From Eubacteriaceae bacterium (GTDB lineage: Bacteria; Bacillota; Clostridia; Lachnospirales; Lachnospiraceae): DNA of 64,000 bases. Position 1 is the first letter of the stretch. Every line of letters begins with the position of its first letter. Under the pieces are notes generated by a model, which was given only the letters and a program-made list of their open reading frames with translations, was not told where the DNA came from and did no database searches. The stretch lies in contig CAJTFB010000020.1 of the NCBI GenBank assembly GCA_910575665.1, positions 1 to 64,000 on the forward strand, written 5' to 3'. Of the stretch, positions 42,908 through 52,946 are shown in pieces. The position numbers and the translations under genes were made by a program.

Positions 42908-45328
42908 TCAATCAGAGTTTCTCTCCCATTCCTCATAACTGATACATTCTGCCACATTCGCAGGACGTTTTTCCCTGTCATCCAGACAACGGAAATATTT
43001 CCACCAGTCTTTGTCCTTGTGATTTTTAATGATATCTAAAATATCTCCCACGACAGCCGGATTCGCCTTGTAGCTTCCAGCAGCAGTGACAGAGACCTTT
43101 CCTCCGGCAATAATCAACCCTTCAAAATTACTGCTGACCGTCACATTCTTAGCACAGAGAACGATTCCCTTTTCAATGCCAGGATCGATCATATAATCAT
43201 CATTCTGGCAAATGATTTTCCAGTCACCATATCCCGGAACGTTATCGATACGATTCGGCAATGAAGCACCGTCCTTCTCAAATTTATTATCTTCTTCTGA
43301 TGGATTTCCGTTTGTATCTATGATATTCAGTACTACATTTTTAACCAACTCATCCTTGCTCTTATCATCCAGCATTCCACGGACATCTGCCACACTTTCA
43401 CTTCCAGAAGAAAGCAGTGCCATCTGCAGCCCAAGATAATTTCTCATCTTTGACTGCCCGTCGTCCAGAAGGCTCTTAACCGGTTTATTCGTCCCATCAA
43501 AATAATTCGGAGACTGTTGCTTCGCACCCGTATTGCTATAATAATCATGTACGATATTACCAGCGATCAGATAAAGTGCTGGCGAAATCTTCATACTTCC
43601 GTCTAACGTAGCGATATAAGACTGTGCCCGGTCATCCAGATATTCCTTATTCGGCTTGGAATTATTCGGTGACGATCCCTCTTCCTGGTTATAATAACAG
43701 GAAAAGTATTCATTTGCTGCCACTTCACTCTTAAAATTCAGATAGAGGTATACATACTGACCACTATTATTGTAGTTCGCTGTAATTTCCTCGCCAGGCT
43801 TTAGGAAATCCGCCATCGTCTTCCCTTCGTTTCCAACAGCAAGACTTTTCAGCGCCGCAATATTTACTTTATTCCTTGCATCTGTATCATCCCCCACCTC
43901 GGCCCCCACTAGAGGATTGTGTCCATCTAGGATGAACTCTTCAGGGACAAGATATGCGATCTGGTTACTTCTCACTGCCAGCGATTCACCCATCATAATA
44001 TCGTCCACAGACTCCTGATAAGTTCCGTCAGTCAGTTTTTCATTTCTTTGAACAAATGTTCTTCCCGCTAATATCAATTTTGTCAAGCCATTGGAGGTAA
44101 GTGTGGTATTTCTTCCATTGATCAGTATGGCACTGCTGTAATCAGAGCGCAGAGAGGCATTCCCCTCCGTCGTATCTGAATTATCTCGGTTATAACTATA
44201 GCCGTAATAATTTCCACCAAGATTCACCGTCGCATTATCATCCTCAATACTCGTATCATCCAGAATATAAGCATTGTCATTAATATTTACATTGGAAGTC
44301 ATAGCTCCCCCCACCGCTGGCGATGGCTTCCGAACCACGATATTTTTTAACCACAGTTCCCCAAGGCTGGCGGGGCCACTTAATCCGCTCATCTTTACAT
44401 CGGCGCCGGAAAATATATTTAGATTTCCACGGCTGATGATCCGTTTGCTATGAAATACAGCTTTTGTCCTTGGATGGATCTGAATCCCAGAGCCCTCATC
44501 ATCGTTTGGACTCTCCATTTTTTTAGCAGTTCCAGAATAAACATTTCCGGAAACCGCTGCATCCGACGAATGATTGTCGGTATCAACACGCAATATATCA
44601 TCACTAATCGAAATATAATGTTTCAATTCCTCATAGGTTCGGTTTCCCTCAAAAGCATAGTCCGGCACACCAATTCTAATATCCGTTTTCACACTGGAAC
44701 GATAACCAGTTTCATCGGTGTACTTGATAATGAGACCACGAATCACCAGATACAATTCTTTCTCATCCTTATCATATTCAAAACGATAACGAAGATCATT
44801 GGTGCCATAAGTTGATCCTAATGTCCCCGGATTGGTGGACATCTTTTTAATCAGATCCATGCTTAACTGCTCCCAATCCGTAGTCACGGTTGAATCCGCC
44901 GCCGGCTTTGATTCAATGTCCTTGATCTCGGCAGAGGTTTCCGTGGGAACCAGAGCATCGTGGTTGAGTTTTCTGACAATTCCTGTCAGATATTTCTTCC
45001 CATATATTGTCTTCATCTGGCTGGTCATCTTCGGTGACGTATAGTGTTCAACCACTTCCAGATAAGCCTTCTCATTAGCTTTTCCAGCAATTTCCTCAAT
45101 TCCGCTTCTTATCTCCGACAAATACCCCTCTGTCTGGTAAAAATTGTCTGTCGAATAATGATCCACAATTACAGTCGTTACATAGTTTGTAGCCACAGAC
45201 AAAACTGTGGCTCCTACAATTGATACAAACATAACACCGATCACAACAAAGATAAAGGCAGAACCGCTGTCATCCTTCCTGATCTTATCCAGTTTTTCTT
45301 TCAGTAGGCTTCTTAATTTCTGAAACAT
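42908..45328 (-). CDS. Large PilX/GspK-like pilus protein
   Basis: An 806-residue protein. An N-terminal basic region precedes DDSGSAFIFVVIGVMFVSIV (about 19-38), a pilin-like hydrophobic helix that lacks the Glu at +5, as in GspK/PilX-type proteins that cap the pseudopilus. The large extracellular part is Asn/Asp/Ser-rich with beta-helix-like stretches (VNINDNAYILDDTSIED, NVTVSSNFEGLIIAGGKV), similar in style to polymer-forming or bactofilin-like repeats. Far longer than usual PilX. It lies between two prepilin genes. Confidence 0.7.
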   Translation of the reverse strand: MFQKLRSLLKEKLDKIRKDDSGSAFIFVVIGVMFVSIVGATVLSVATNYVTTVIVDHYSTDNFYQTEGYLSEIRSGIEEIAGKANEKAYLEVVEHYTSPKMTSQMKTIYGKKYLTGIVRKLNHDALVPTETSAEIKDIESKPAADSTVTTDWEQLSMDLIKKMSTNPGTLGSTYGTNDLRYRFEYDKDEKELYLVIRGLIIKYTDETGYRSSVKTDIRIGVPDYAFEGNRTYEELKHYISISDDILRVDTDNHSSDAAVSGNVYSGTAKKMESPNDDEGSGIQIHPRTKAVFHSKRIISRGNLNIFSGADVKMSGLSGPASLGELWLKNIVVRKPSPAVGGAMTSNVNINDNAYILDDTSIEDDNATVNLGGNYYGYSYNRDNSDTTEGNASLRSDYSSAILINGRNTTLTSNGLTKLILAGRTFVQRNEKLTDGTYQESVDDIMMGESLAVRSNQIAYLVPEEFILDGHNPLVGAEVGDDTDARNKVNIAALKSLAVGNEGKTMADFLKPGEEITANYNNSGQYVYLYLNFKSEVAANEYFSCYYNQEEGSSPNNSKPNKEYLDDRAQSYIATLDGSMKISPALYLIAGNIVHDYYSNTGAKQQSPNYFDGTNKPVKSLLDDGQSKMRNYLGLQMALLSSGSESVADVRGMLDDKSKDELVKNVVLNIIDTNGNPSEEDNKFEKDGASLPNRIDNVPGYGDWKIICQNDDYMIDPGIEKGIVLCAKNVTVSSNFEGLIIAGGKVSVTAAGSYKANPAVVGDILDIIKNHKDKDWWKYFRCLDDREKRPANVAECISYEEWERNSD

Positions 45329-45379
45329 CGAAAAACCCCCTATTCATCTTTTCCGTATCCGGCACCCCTCCATTGACTG

Positions 45380-46708
45380 TTACTCCGCATAGGCAGACTC
45401 TATATGAGCCAGCACATTTTCTTTGGTAAACTCCTGCTCATTTTCTGCAAATATATCTACATACATCTTCCCGATCCGTCGCTTTTTGACCTTGGAAACA
45501 TAGGAATCATACTTATTCAATGAATTTTTTTGCAACGTAAAATTAGCATTAATACTATTATCTGGATAATCCGGCCGGTTTAAGTTGGAATAATACTTTG
45601 CATGAACGGCTTTATTTATATCACTGCTATCCATCAGCAAAGTATAAGTGCCAATGTCTGTCACCCCTGGCGCCGGAGACACAGATGGATCTGGCGTCTC
45701 TCCTGGTGCTGGCACCGACAAATCCTGATAGGTAAAATAAATATTTATCTTTTTCATCTCATCTTCGGTAAATCCTGGATCACTGATCACTTTAAAATGT
45801 TCCTGCCTGGAGCTGTCCCATGCTGGCTTATAGAAAATAAAGATGTTTTTTAGCTTGGATTTACTGATCTCCGTCTGCTCCAAAGTTACTTCTTTCTGGA
45901 TCACCTGCCCTGGTGTAGAAGCCGCCATGACATCCGTGTAGATCTCACTCACTGCCGAATCTACTTCATCATCCTCAGAAGCTACCACATTCATATCCCC
46001 ATACACTTCACTGGGACTGGGAATATGATAATCGTTATATTGAGAATCAATATCCAAACCGTCTTTTGTCTTGGTTTCACTGCCATATGTATCAAAATCA
46101 AAATGAACCTTAGCTTTATATTTGGTATTATTCACCACTACATTACGCGTAATATCCAAAGGAAGAGGGTCTGCATCCGGCTCCACCGTATACTCCGGCA
46201 ATGGGGATGGGTCTACGGACCATGCTTCTGTGCTGTCTGGAGTCGCAATCGGAGAAGCACCCGGTGTTGGGGATGGCGTCCCCGCACCTGCAAGCTCATT
46301 TGTTCCCCCTTGAATATCCAAACAGATCACACGACTCAAACCTTGTTTGATCATTCCCGGATTCACTGCCGATATATTCGCCGGAACCGTATAGGAATAC
46401 TTGTAAAACACTCTAACCAAATAGGTGGAATTCGTGGCAGGTGGTACAGCCGTTGCTCCTGGCGCCGGCGTCGCCACCAGTGCTTCAATCTGTTCCACAT
46501 TAGAACATGATTTTAATTCTTCTGCGACATCTTCTGCCGCCATCGTAGCCGTCTGCCGTTCTCGCCCATCAATGGTCTTCACCGATGAATAGGTAAAATA
46601 ATTGATAACCGGCAGTGTTACCAGTGCCAATATAGTAAGTGCCAGTATAACCTCCACCAGCGAAAAACCACTATCCTCTTTTAACCATTCCTTACAACGC
46701 ACGTTCAC
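45380..46708 (-). CDS. Large prepilin-like protein, PilV type
   Basis: A 442-residue prepilin: leader ending KEDSG, then FSLVEVILALTILALVTLPV with Glu at +5. The extracellular part has several Pro/Thr/Ala/Gly linkers (such as TPSPTPGASPIATPDS), which is unusual for minor pilins of about 150-200 residues and suggests a multi-domain adhesive or spacer protein. Confidence 0.78.
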   Translation of the reverse strand: MNVRCKEWLKEDSGFSLVEVILALTILALVTLPVINYFTYSSVKTIDGRERQTATMAAEDVAEELKSCSNVEQIEALVATPAPGATAVPPATNSTYLVRVFYKYSYTVPANISAVNPGMIKQGLSRVICLDIQGGTNELAGAGTPSPTPGASPIATPDSTEAWSVDPSPLPEYTVEPDADPLPLDITRNVVVNNTKYKAKVHFDFDTYGSETKTKDGLDIDSQYNDYHIPSPSEVYGDMNVVASEDDEVDSAVSEIYTDVMAASTPGQVIQKEVTLEQTEISKSKLKNIFIFYKPAWDSSRQEHFKVISDPGFTEDEMKKINIYFTYQDLSVPAPGETPDPSVSPAPGVTDIGTYTLLMDSSDINKAVHAKYYSNLNRPDYPDNSINANFTLQKNSLNKYDSYVSKVKKRRIGKMYVDIFAENEQEFTKENVLAHIESAYAE

Positions 46709-46732
46709 ACCGCCCCTCTCTGCTTCCGAAAA

Positions 46733-47452
46733 TTACTCTTTATCCTTGCTGAAATCACCAAACACGTTATCCACTCCAAACGTAAACTCAGATACATCCA
46801 GTTCTTTATAGGGTACACCATTTCCAAGCATGGAGTAAAAATGGATGCCAATACTGCCTGCCAGCTTCCCGCTGCTTCTGTCAAATGCCAAATTTACATC
46901 TCCCACAGAAAGCTTTTCTTTGTTTTCAGTAATCCAATCCAATGCTTTATAAACCTGTTTGGTAGTTCCAGAAAAGTTAATGGTATAGGTAGCTGTCGAA
47001 CCAATCATCTGATCCATATCAACTACTGTGATCTCCGACATGGTCTCCTCTTCATTTTCTTCTGGTGCCGTATTTCCATCGGTAATCTGCCCTTTATAAT
47101 AGAACGGCTGCTGTTCTCCTGGCGTAATGCTCTCGATATCAATTCCTGTATTGATCATAAGACGATAGATCAGATATACCGACTTCTGCTGGGTAATTTT
47201 AACCGGAAACGACTGAATAAAATCCTCAATATCATCTGTATACAAAGAGGTAAACACCTCAAGATCTGTCACTTTTGGCTGCAGACTCTCCAAATACGCA
47301 ATCCGTTCATTGGTATCCGCAGTTCTTTTGTCAAAATCAGCTGCTTTATCCATATTGGTCTGGTAAACAAGGAAGTAAGTAGCAACGATTAACATAACTG
47401 CTACCAGTATAAGAATAACCCGAATCTGTGCCAGTGTAAGTTTTCCCTTCAT
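46733..47452 (-). CDS. PilO-like pilus alignment protein
   Basis: A 239-residue protein with one N-terminal transmembrane helix (about 8-30), a coiled coil (about 31-60) and a ferredoxin-like C-terminal fold, the layout of PilO. An acidic loop (EENEEET) interrupts the fold. It follows the PilM-PilN gene by 2 bp, as expected for pilMNO. PilO links PilN to the outer parts of the machine in other bacteria. Confidence 0.75.
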   Translation of the reverse strand: MKGKLTLAQIRVILILVAVMLIVATYFLVYQTNMDKAADFDKRTADTNERIAYLESLQPKVTDLEVFTSLYTDDIEDFIQSFPVKITQQKSVYLIYRLMINTGIDIESITPGEQQPFYYKGQITDGNTAPEENEEETMSEITVVDMDQMIGSTATYTINFSGTTKQVYKALDWITENKEKLSVGDVNLAFDRSSGKLAGSIGIHFYSMLGNGVPYKELDVSEFTFGVDNVFGDFSKDKE

Positions 47453-47454
47453 AA

Positions 47455-49281
47455 TTATTTCGCCTCCTCATTTGCCATAAGTATATCCCCCAGATATTCA
47501 AGTTCTACTGTATCCATCAACTCCAGATCTGAGATATATTTAAAAGAAATCGTATATTTATACTGTCTCTTCTTCGTGACATCATCCTCTGTCTTGGCAA
47601 TAGAACTCGACATGGTAACATCTTTAATTCCCTGAAGCAGATTCAAACGAACTACAATCGCTGAAACAGAAGAAAGCTTATCTTTCGATGTACAGCTTAT
47701 CGTACCCCCTTCATCCGTAGTAGAAATTGAATTGATGCAGAGAGAATCCGGACATCCTTCTTTAATATCATCCAGCACCTTATGCAGCTGGTTATTGCTG
47801 GTATTTACCCTGTTCTCGATCAGACGGTATGTTCCAACCTTTTTTCTCGTTTCTTCCAATTCTTTATACTTCGCCTCCACCGGCAGGAGCGACAATTCCT
47901 TCGCATGTGCGGCATCATACCTGCTGGCAGCTGAATTGAGTTCAATCATAGAAAAAAGAGAGACCCCAATACAAAGAACTATGGCTGCCACAAAAACTGC
48001 CGCAATGCTCATGACCGAATCCTTCGTAGCTACTTTGTTTTTTATCTCATCGGGGATAAAATTAACTGGACTGTAGACAGCACCAAAGCATCCTACATAC
48101 TGGAGAATATTTGCATTCACTTCTATCTGACGGTTAAATGAGACGCCGACCAGTTCGTTCGGAGTCCGTGCCGGAATCCCAAGTTCATTGTTCATCAATT
48201 CATGAATACCTGCAATATTAGCTCCATTTCCAGTTACAATAATAGACTGGATCCGTTCCTCTCTATACCTTGAATTATAATACTCCATAACACGATATAT
48301 GTTACCAATCAATGACGAAGCACTCTGGGTCAATTCAATACGTTTCTGCATGGATAAATCTCCCTGTGGATTCGCTTGATTTAACGTGTGAAGAAGTACT
48401 CTCTGGGAAGCCAGAAGACGAACTGCCTTATCATAATCTGAAACCTGAAATGCCGGCTCCGACATTGCCGCTTCTATAATATTAATAGCTCCATATGGAA
48501 TGACACGCTGTAAAAGCAGCTTTTCTTTGCTCATGATGTTGATCAAGGTATTTTCACGGTTAATCTGAACAGCCATTTCTACGCCTTCTGTCACCTGACG
48601 TTTCATGATCTGGAAAATACCATTTCCATCAACCTCGATACCTGCGACTCTAAAATCACATCCCTCTGCCAAAGCATAATAGGATCGGACCAAATCAATC
48701 GGTGCAGCGTATACGAGAAGGTCGATCACCCGCTCTGTCTGCTTTTCACCCTCTTTTCCTTTTTTGTCTTCCTCAGGATTCTTACTCTTTTTCTTTTTCT
48801 CTTTCTTCTTTTTCTTGGTATCATCCGTTATCTCTGGATTCTCCGCCTTTTCTCTCTCCTTTTCCTTCTCACTGCCATCCGTCACTTCTTCATTTTCGCC
48901 AATATCTCGTCCGTTTCCCTGCTTCACATAAGAAAAAATATATCGTTCTTTATCCACAGGAAACATATCTCCGACTTTCGCATCTACAATGGACTGAATC
49001 TTACTGTCCTTCACATATGGAATCGTCGTCTCACGATTGGCAATTTTGGAAGAACTTAGAGAAAATATAACATCCTTTGTGGTTATTCCCTTTTCCTGGC
49101 ATGCCTGCTTGATTCGTCGGCTCACATCTATAATATTTTTAACTTCTCCATCTACCACGGATCCCTGGGGAGTCGGTACGCGAACACAGCCATAAACCGT
49201 AGGATTTACCGCTGAATTGTCCATATGTACGATTCTTATCGTCTTTGTCCCCACACGAACTACTACAACCTTTTTAGCCAT
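47455..49281 (-). CDS. PilM-PilN fusion protein
   Basis: A 608-residue protein. Residues 1-425 or so are an actin-like PilM ATPase (VVVRVGTKTIRIVHMD, IIVTGNGANIAGIHELM), with a Lys/Glu-rich insertion (about 150-200) not seen in usual PilM. A transmembrane helix (SVMSIAAVFVAAIVLCIGV, about 450-472), coiled coil and a PilN-like C-terminal fold follow. Normally PilM and PilN are separate and bind through the PilN N-terminus; fusion makes the contact permanent. The start at 49281 has AAAGGAGG 7 nt upstream. Confidence 0.82.
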   Translation of the reverse strand: MAKKVVVVRVGTKTIRIVHMDNSAVNPTVYGCVRVPTPQGSVVDGEVKNIIDVSRRIKQACQEKGITTKDVIFSLSSSKIANRETTIPYVKDSKIQSIVDAKVGDMFPVDKERYIFSYVKQGNGRDIGENEEVTDGSEKEKEREKAENPEITDDTKKKKKEKKKKSKNPEEDKKGKEGEKQTERVIDLLVYAAPIDLVRSYYALAEGCDFRVAGIEVDGNGIFQIMKRQVTEGVEMAVQINRENTLINIMSKEKLLLQRVIPYGAINIIEAAMSEPAFQVSDYDKAVRLLASQRVLLHTLNQANPQGDLSMQKRIELTQSASSLIGNIYRVMEYYNSRYREERIQSIIVTGNGANIAGIHELMNNELGIPARTPNELVGVSFNRQIEVNANILQYVGCFGAVYSPVNFIPDEIKNKVATKDSVMSIAAVFVAAIVLCIGVSLFSMIELNSAASRYDAAHAKELSLLPVEAKYKELEETRKKVGTYRLIENRVNTSNNQLHKVLDDIKEGCPDSLCINSISTTDEGGTISCTSKDKLSSVSAIVVRLNLLQGIKDVTMSSSIAKTEDDVTKKRQYKYTISFKYISDLELMDTVELEYLGDILMANEEAK

Positions 49282-49473
49282 AATAACCTCCTTTGTAATG
49301 CACCACACGTTCCTAAATTTACTTGTATACAATCCGTGCAGCGCTATTACCCTCCTCATTCCTCATTTTATGGATTTTACTGCCTTTTCTATCTTTATCA
49401 ATAAGATTTTGACCAGGTTAAATAAAAGAAAAAGCACTAAAATCCACAAAACCACATAACAGAAATACTACCC

Positions 49474-50232
49474 CTATACGACGCATAGACTGATATACCA
49501 GTCAATAAACCTGTCACCCCAGAGCATAGCGACAAATATCCCTACCGAAAGGTAAGGTCCCATAGCAAACTTTGTTTTGTTTTTTGTCACTGCAATAATG
49601 ATACACTGAATCACCGATCCAATGATACATCCAGCCGCCAAGGCGAGCATGATATTCTGCCATCCCAGACATAATCCTGCCACCGCCATCAGTTTGATAT
49701 CTCCTCCTCCAATCCCCTTCCCCCGTGTAATAATAAGGCACAAGAACAGAAAAAGGCTTGCTGAAAAGAAGCCAATCAAATAATGAATCCAATTTTCAAG
49801 ATCAAATATAATATGTACGATTCCGATTCCCAGAATAACAGCATTAATACGAACAGGGATCTCCAACGTCCGATAATCAATCACACTTAATGTAAGAAGG
49901 GCAGAAACCAAAAGTGCAAACAATACACTCTCGACATTCATGCCATTCACTCTGAATACAACAAGATATAGAATCCCGTTCAACAGTTCGATCAAGACGT
50001 ACTGGTAAGACAATTTGCTCCCGCAGTAACGGCACCTCCCTTTCAAAAAGAGGTAACTGAACAACGGGAACAAATCATACCAGACCAACTTATGGCCGCA
50101 ACTCATGCAATGGGAATTCACCATGACAACACTTTCTTTATTTGGAATCCGATATATGCATACATTTAAAAAACTACCGATCACGATGCCATATATGAAA
50201 ATGATTATGTAAAGAAAATTTTCTATTGCCAT
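49474..50232 (-). CDS. pilD: Prepilin peptidase
   Basis: A 252-residue polytopic membrane aspartic protease that cleaves and N-methylates prepilins. It has the zinc-binding cysteines Cys42, Cys45, Cys67 and Cys70, and the two catalytic aspartates in SVIDYRTLEIP and GKGIGGGDIKL. The N-terminal methylase domain and eight or so hydrophobic segments are complete. It would process the five prepilin-type proteins of this cluster. Confidence 0.92.
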   Translation of the reverse strand: MAIENFLYIIIFIYGIVIGSFLNVCIYRIPNKESVVMVNSHCMSCGHKLVWYDLFPLFSYLFLKGRCRYCGSKLSYQYVLIELLNGILYLVVFRVNGMNVESVLFALLVSALLTLSVIDYRTLEIPVRINAVILGIGIVHIIFDLENWIHYLIGFFSASLFLFLCLIITRGKGIGGGDIKLMAVAGLCLGWQNIMLALAAGCIIGSVIQCIIIAVTKNKTKFAMGPYLSVGIFVAMLWGDRFIDWYISLCVV

Positions 50233-50274
50233 GATTGTTCTCCCATTTGCATCTGTTAACTTAAGTAAAATCCA

Positions 50275-50793
50275 TTAATTGCTAACCATCAGAGGCGCAT
50301 TGTCATTATATTGACAATTCTGTACCGTAATAGTCGTACTACCCAGGCTGAACGAATTAGATACACCACCAGAAGCTGTATCATGCTGTTTAACATAACA
50401 TACCACTTTGTTGTTAGCCGTATCATAGCAGCATACAATAGGCTGTCCTGCACCGTACTGAGAACTTAATGTAAGGGTTGCTTCACCAAGAGTCTGGCTC
50501 ATAGCGTTCCAAACCTTACTTTCAGAACCAGTTGCAGTTACACTTCCACTGGCATCGATCGAAAATGATCCGGTTCCAGTAGCTTTGGTATCTGCCACCG
50601 CAGTAGTAAGCGCGCTGCAGATCGTATCCAATGCCTGCAGATCTTTGGACTCACGGCTCTTCTCCAGATATGGGATAACTGCCAGAGCAACTACTCCAAT
50701 CAGAATAGCCATAATGGCGATAACGATGATCAACTCAACAAGAGAAAAACCTTCGTTAGAACCGCTTAAGTACTTCTGAAATCTTTTCTTCAT
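50275..50793 (-). CDS. Major type IV pilin or pseudopilin (PilA/GspG type)
   Basis: A 172-residue prepilin with a 15-residue leader ending in Gly15, then FSLVELIIVIAIMAILIGVV with Glu at +5. The C-terminal part has a Cys pair region (IVCCYDTANNKVVCYV) and a Ser/Thr-rich end. It has its own promoter and is the first gene of the pilin operon, so it is the likely major subunit. The start at 50793 has GGAG upstream. Confidence 0.85.
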   Translation of the reverse strand: MKKRFQKYLSGSNEGFSLVELIIVIAIMAILIGVVALAVIPYLEKSRESKDLQALDTICSALTTAVADTKATGTGSFSIDASGSVTATGSESKVWNAMSQTLGEATLTLSSQYGAGQPIVCCYDTANNKVVCYVKQHDTASGGVSNSFSLGSTTITVQNCQYNDNAPLMVSN

Positions 50794-50849
50794 AACCTCA
50801 TTCTCCTTTTTTCTTTTTTTCATCACATAATTATGATGTATTTTATATC

Positions 50850-50878
50850 ATTGTATCATATACTCTACCCATTTACAA
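50850..50878 (-). promoter_or_regulatory. Promoter of the pilin operon
   Basis: Minus strand: TTGTAA (50873-50878), 17 bp, TACAAT (50850-50855). About 57 bp before the pilin start codon. Confidence 0.6.
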
Positions 50879-51028
50879 GAAAATTTTGGATATTTTTATA
50901 CCAAATTTATAATTATGAAATATTTTTCATAATTTCCCCAAACTTTTACTTTATTTATTGAAAAAAAGCGGTTTAAATGATAAACTACTTTATATACACA
51001 AATAATGAAAGGATTACTTAAAATCATG

Positions 51029-52819
51029 AAAGCACCTACTTTTTTTCTCAATCATAAAAAATATTTTTTCCTTTTTATTATAATTACGCTGCAACTTGCT
51101 CATTTTACTTATGTTTTTGCCTGTCAGAGAGAAGGCGTCCACTCCGACGAAAACTGGAGCTATGGATTCGCAAATGCCTATTATCAAAAGCAGCTGTACT
51201 GTGATGAAAAAGGAAACCGAACAAATTTTGATACCTGGACGGATACCAAAGTTTTCCATGATTATACAGAGGTATCTGACGATCAACGATTTTCCTACGG
51301 TTCTGTCTGGTTCAATATGGAGGAAGATTTTAGTCCACCACTTCACAGCGCCTTGTTACATACGATTTGTTCCTTTTTTCCAAACAGTTTTTCCTGGTGG
51401 TACGCATACATTATCAACATTCCTTCTTTCATCATAGCCATGATCTGCCTGTATCTGTTAGGAAAACAACTTACTCATTCCGAAAACACAGCCTTATTTA
51501 TCTGCTTTTTTTACAGCTCGTTATCCGGGGCATTAAATACATTTATCTATCTACGCACCTATGCTCTGCTGACAGCGCTGGCACTTTTGTATTCACTTTT
51601 ACACTGCCGTATGTACAATCAGTCATTTCAAAAACCATCCAAATACTTAGCAGGCATTTTGTTCCTTAACGTGATCGGCGGACTTAGCCACTACTATTTC
51701 CTTGCTCTCGTATTCTGTTTTGCTGTAATATTTTCATTATACCTTCTAATTACCAGGCACATCAAAACAGCACTTCTATATATGGGCACAATGCTGCTTT
51801 CAGCAGGTATTTATCTCTTAATCTGGCCCCATGCCATCCATCTGATTTTTAGCAGTTCAGAAATGTATGCCCAGCATATGAAATTTATATGGGAAATTAA
51901 AGCATGCCTTCAATTCCTGATCGGTGAATCCACAGGCATCCTGATCCTTTACCCAAACCCTTATACCATAGCAGTTTTTAACGTCTGTCTCATCTTTTTG
52001 GCAATTATTATCGCCGGCGTTTCCTTTCTTTGCAGAAATGAATCCTGGTTCCGCCACCTGGTTCGACGGAGCCATCTCGGTATTAAGCATTTTTTCCGAA
52101 GAGCGCCTAAACGGTTTAAGAAAGCAAATAAAATGTATCTGTTTTTGTTTCTCGCCTGCTTTTTCACTTTAGTTATTATTGCAAAAGTAAGCAACATTTA
52201 TAGCATGGGGATATATTTCGACCGCTACATATTTTTCTTAATGCCTTTGGCTACCCTTATAATAGTGGGACTGCTTTCCAAAATTCTTTTCCGGCTTGTT
52301 CGAAAAGCAAGGAAGGGATTTCGCGCAGCGTTCATCTTGACATTGATATGTTGCTGTTTTATGATCAATCAGATTTATTTCCCCTGTCACTATTTATTCC
52401 CAAGAAACAATGATAAAATCCGCACCGAAGAACTCATAAAAGGCGCTAATGTAATTGTCGCAGTAAGCAACGACTGGCAAATCGTATGCTACAGCACATT
52501 ATTAAGGGACAGTAAGCAGTTTTACATGCTGAATATCGGTTCCCTGGAAGAATCTTTAGACTCTATAGAAGATCTAAACGGTCCATCCGACACCCCTGTA
52601 TATTTAATCGTTGAAAAAAATAAACTCCGCTCAAAAGACTGGAAAAAGGACGAAAATGCCCCTGAGGGTCTGGTTCCTATCCAGGACGTTCTTACCTTTG
52701 AATACACACTAGATGATATCGTCAACAAGATCTCCTCTTTTAACTTCACCACTACGACAAAATACATCGCTACTGAAAGTGGTTTTGTTGGAGAATATGA
52801 TATTTACCAGCTAAGATAG
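51029..52819 (+). CDS. GT-C family membrane glycosyltransferase
   Basis: A 596-residue protein with about eleven transmembrane segments and an early extracytoplasmic loop carrying HSDENWSYG, the acidic motif position of GT39/GT83-like (PMT, ArnT) enzymes. These transfer sugars from polyprenyl-phosphate donors to proteins or glycans outside the membrane. The start is uncertain: AAAGGA is 12 nt before the ATG at 51029, and an alternative ATG is at 51005. It is the only plus-strand gene in the pilus cluster, so pilin or surface glycosylation is a reasonable guess but unproven. Confidence 0.78.
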   Translation, partial: KAPTFFLNHKKYFFLFIIITLQLAHFTYVFACQREGVHSDENWSYGFANAYYQKQLYCDEKGNRTNFDTWTDTKVFHDYTEVSDDQRFSYGSVWFNMEEDFSPPLHSALLHTICSFFPNSFSWWYAYIINIPSFIIAMICLYLLGKQLTHSENTALFICFFYSSLSGALNTFIYLRTYALLTALALLYSLLHCRMYNQSFQKPSKYLAGILFLNVIGGLSHYYFLALVFCFAVIFSLYLLITRHIKTALLYMGTMLLSAGIYLLIWPHAIHLIFSSSEMYAQHMKFIWEIKACLQFLIGESTGILILYPNPYTIAVFNVCLIFLAIIIAGVSFLCRNESWFRHLVRRSHLGIKHFFRRAPKRFKKANKMYLFLFLACFFTLVIIAKVSNIYSMGIYFDRYIFFLMPLATLIIVGLLSKILFRLVRKARKGFRAAFILTLICCCFMINQIYFPCHYLFPRNNDKIRTEELIKGANVIVAVSNDWQIVCYSTLLRDSKQFYMLNIGSLEESLDSIEDLNGPSDTPVYLIVEKNKLRSKDWKKDENAPEGLVPIQDVLTFEYTLDDIVNKISSFNFTTTTKYIATESGFVGEYDIYQLR

Positions 52820-52855
52820 GCAAATCACATCCTATCCACTCTTCTCCCATCAAGC

Positions 52856-52908
52856 AAAATATCCCTGCAAATTGGTGATACAAAGCACCAGATATGCAGG
52901 GATATTTT
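52856..52908. terminator. Bidirectional terminator between the glycosyltransferase and pilC genes
   Basis: AAAATATCCCTGCA pairs with TGCAGGGATATTTT; A and T runs on both sides let it serve both convergent genes. Confidence 0.88.
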
Positions 52909-52946
52909 AACTTTCTCTTTTTTCTCTGTATGTAAACAATATATTA

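Noticed and set aside
48702-49070. Ser/Phe/Leu-rich plus-strand frame opposite the PilM lysine-rich insertion
   Set aside because: Shadow of the Lys/Glu-rich coding stretch; no start signal and low-complexity composition.
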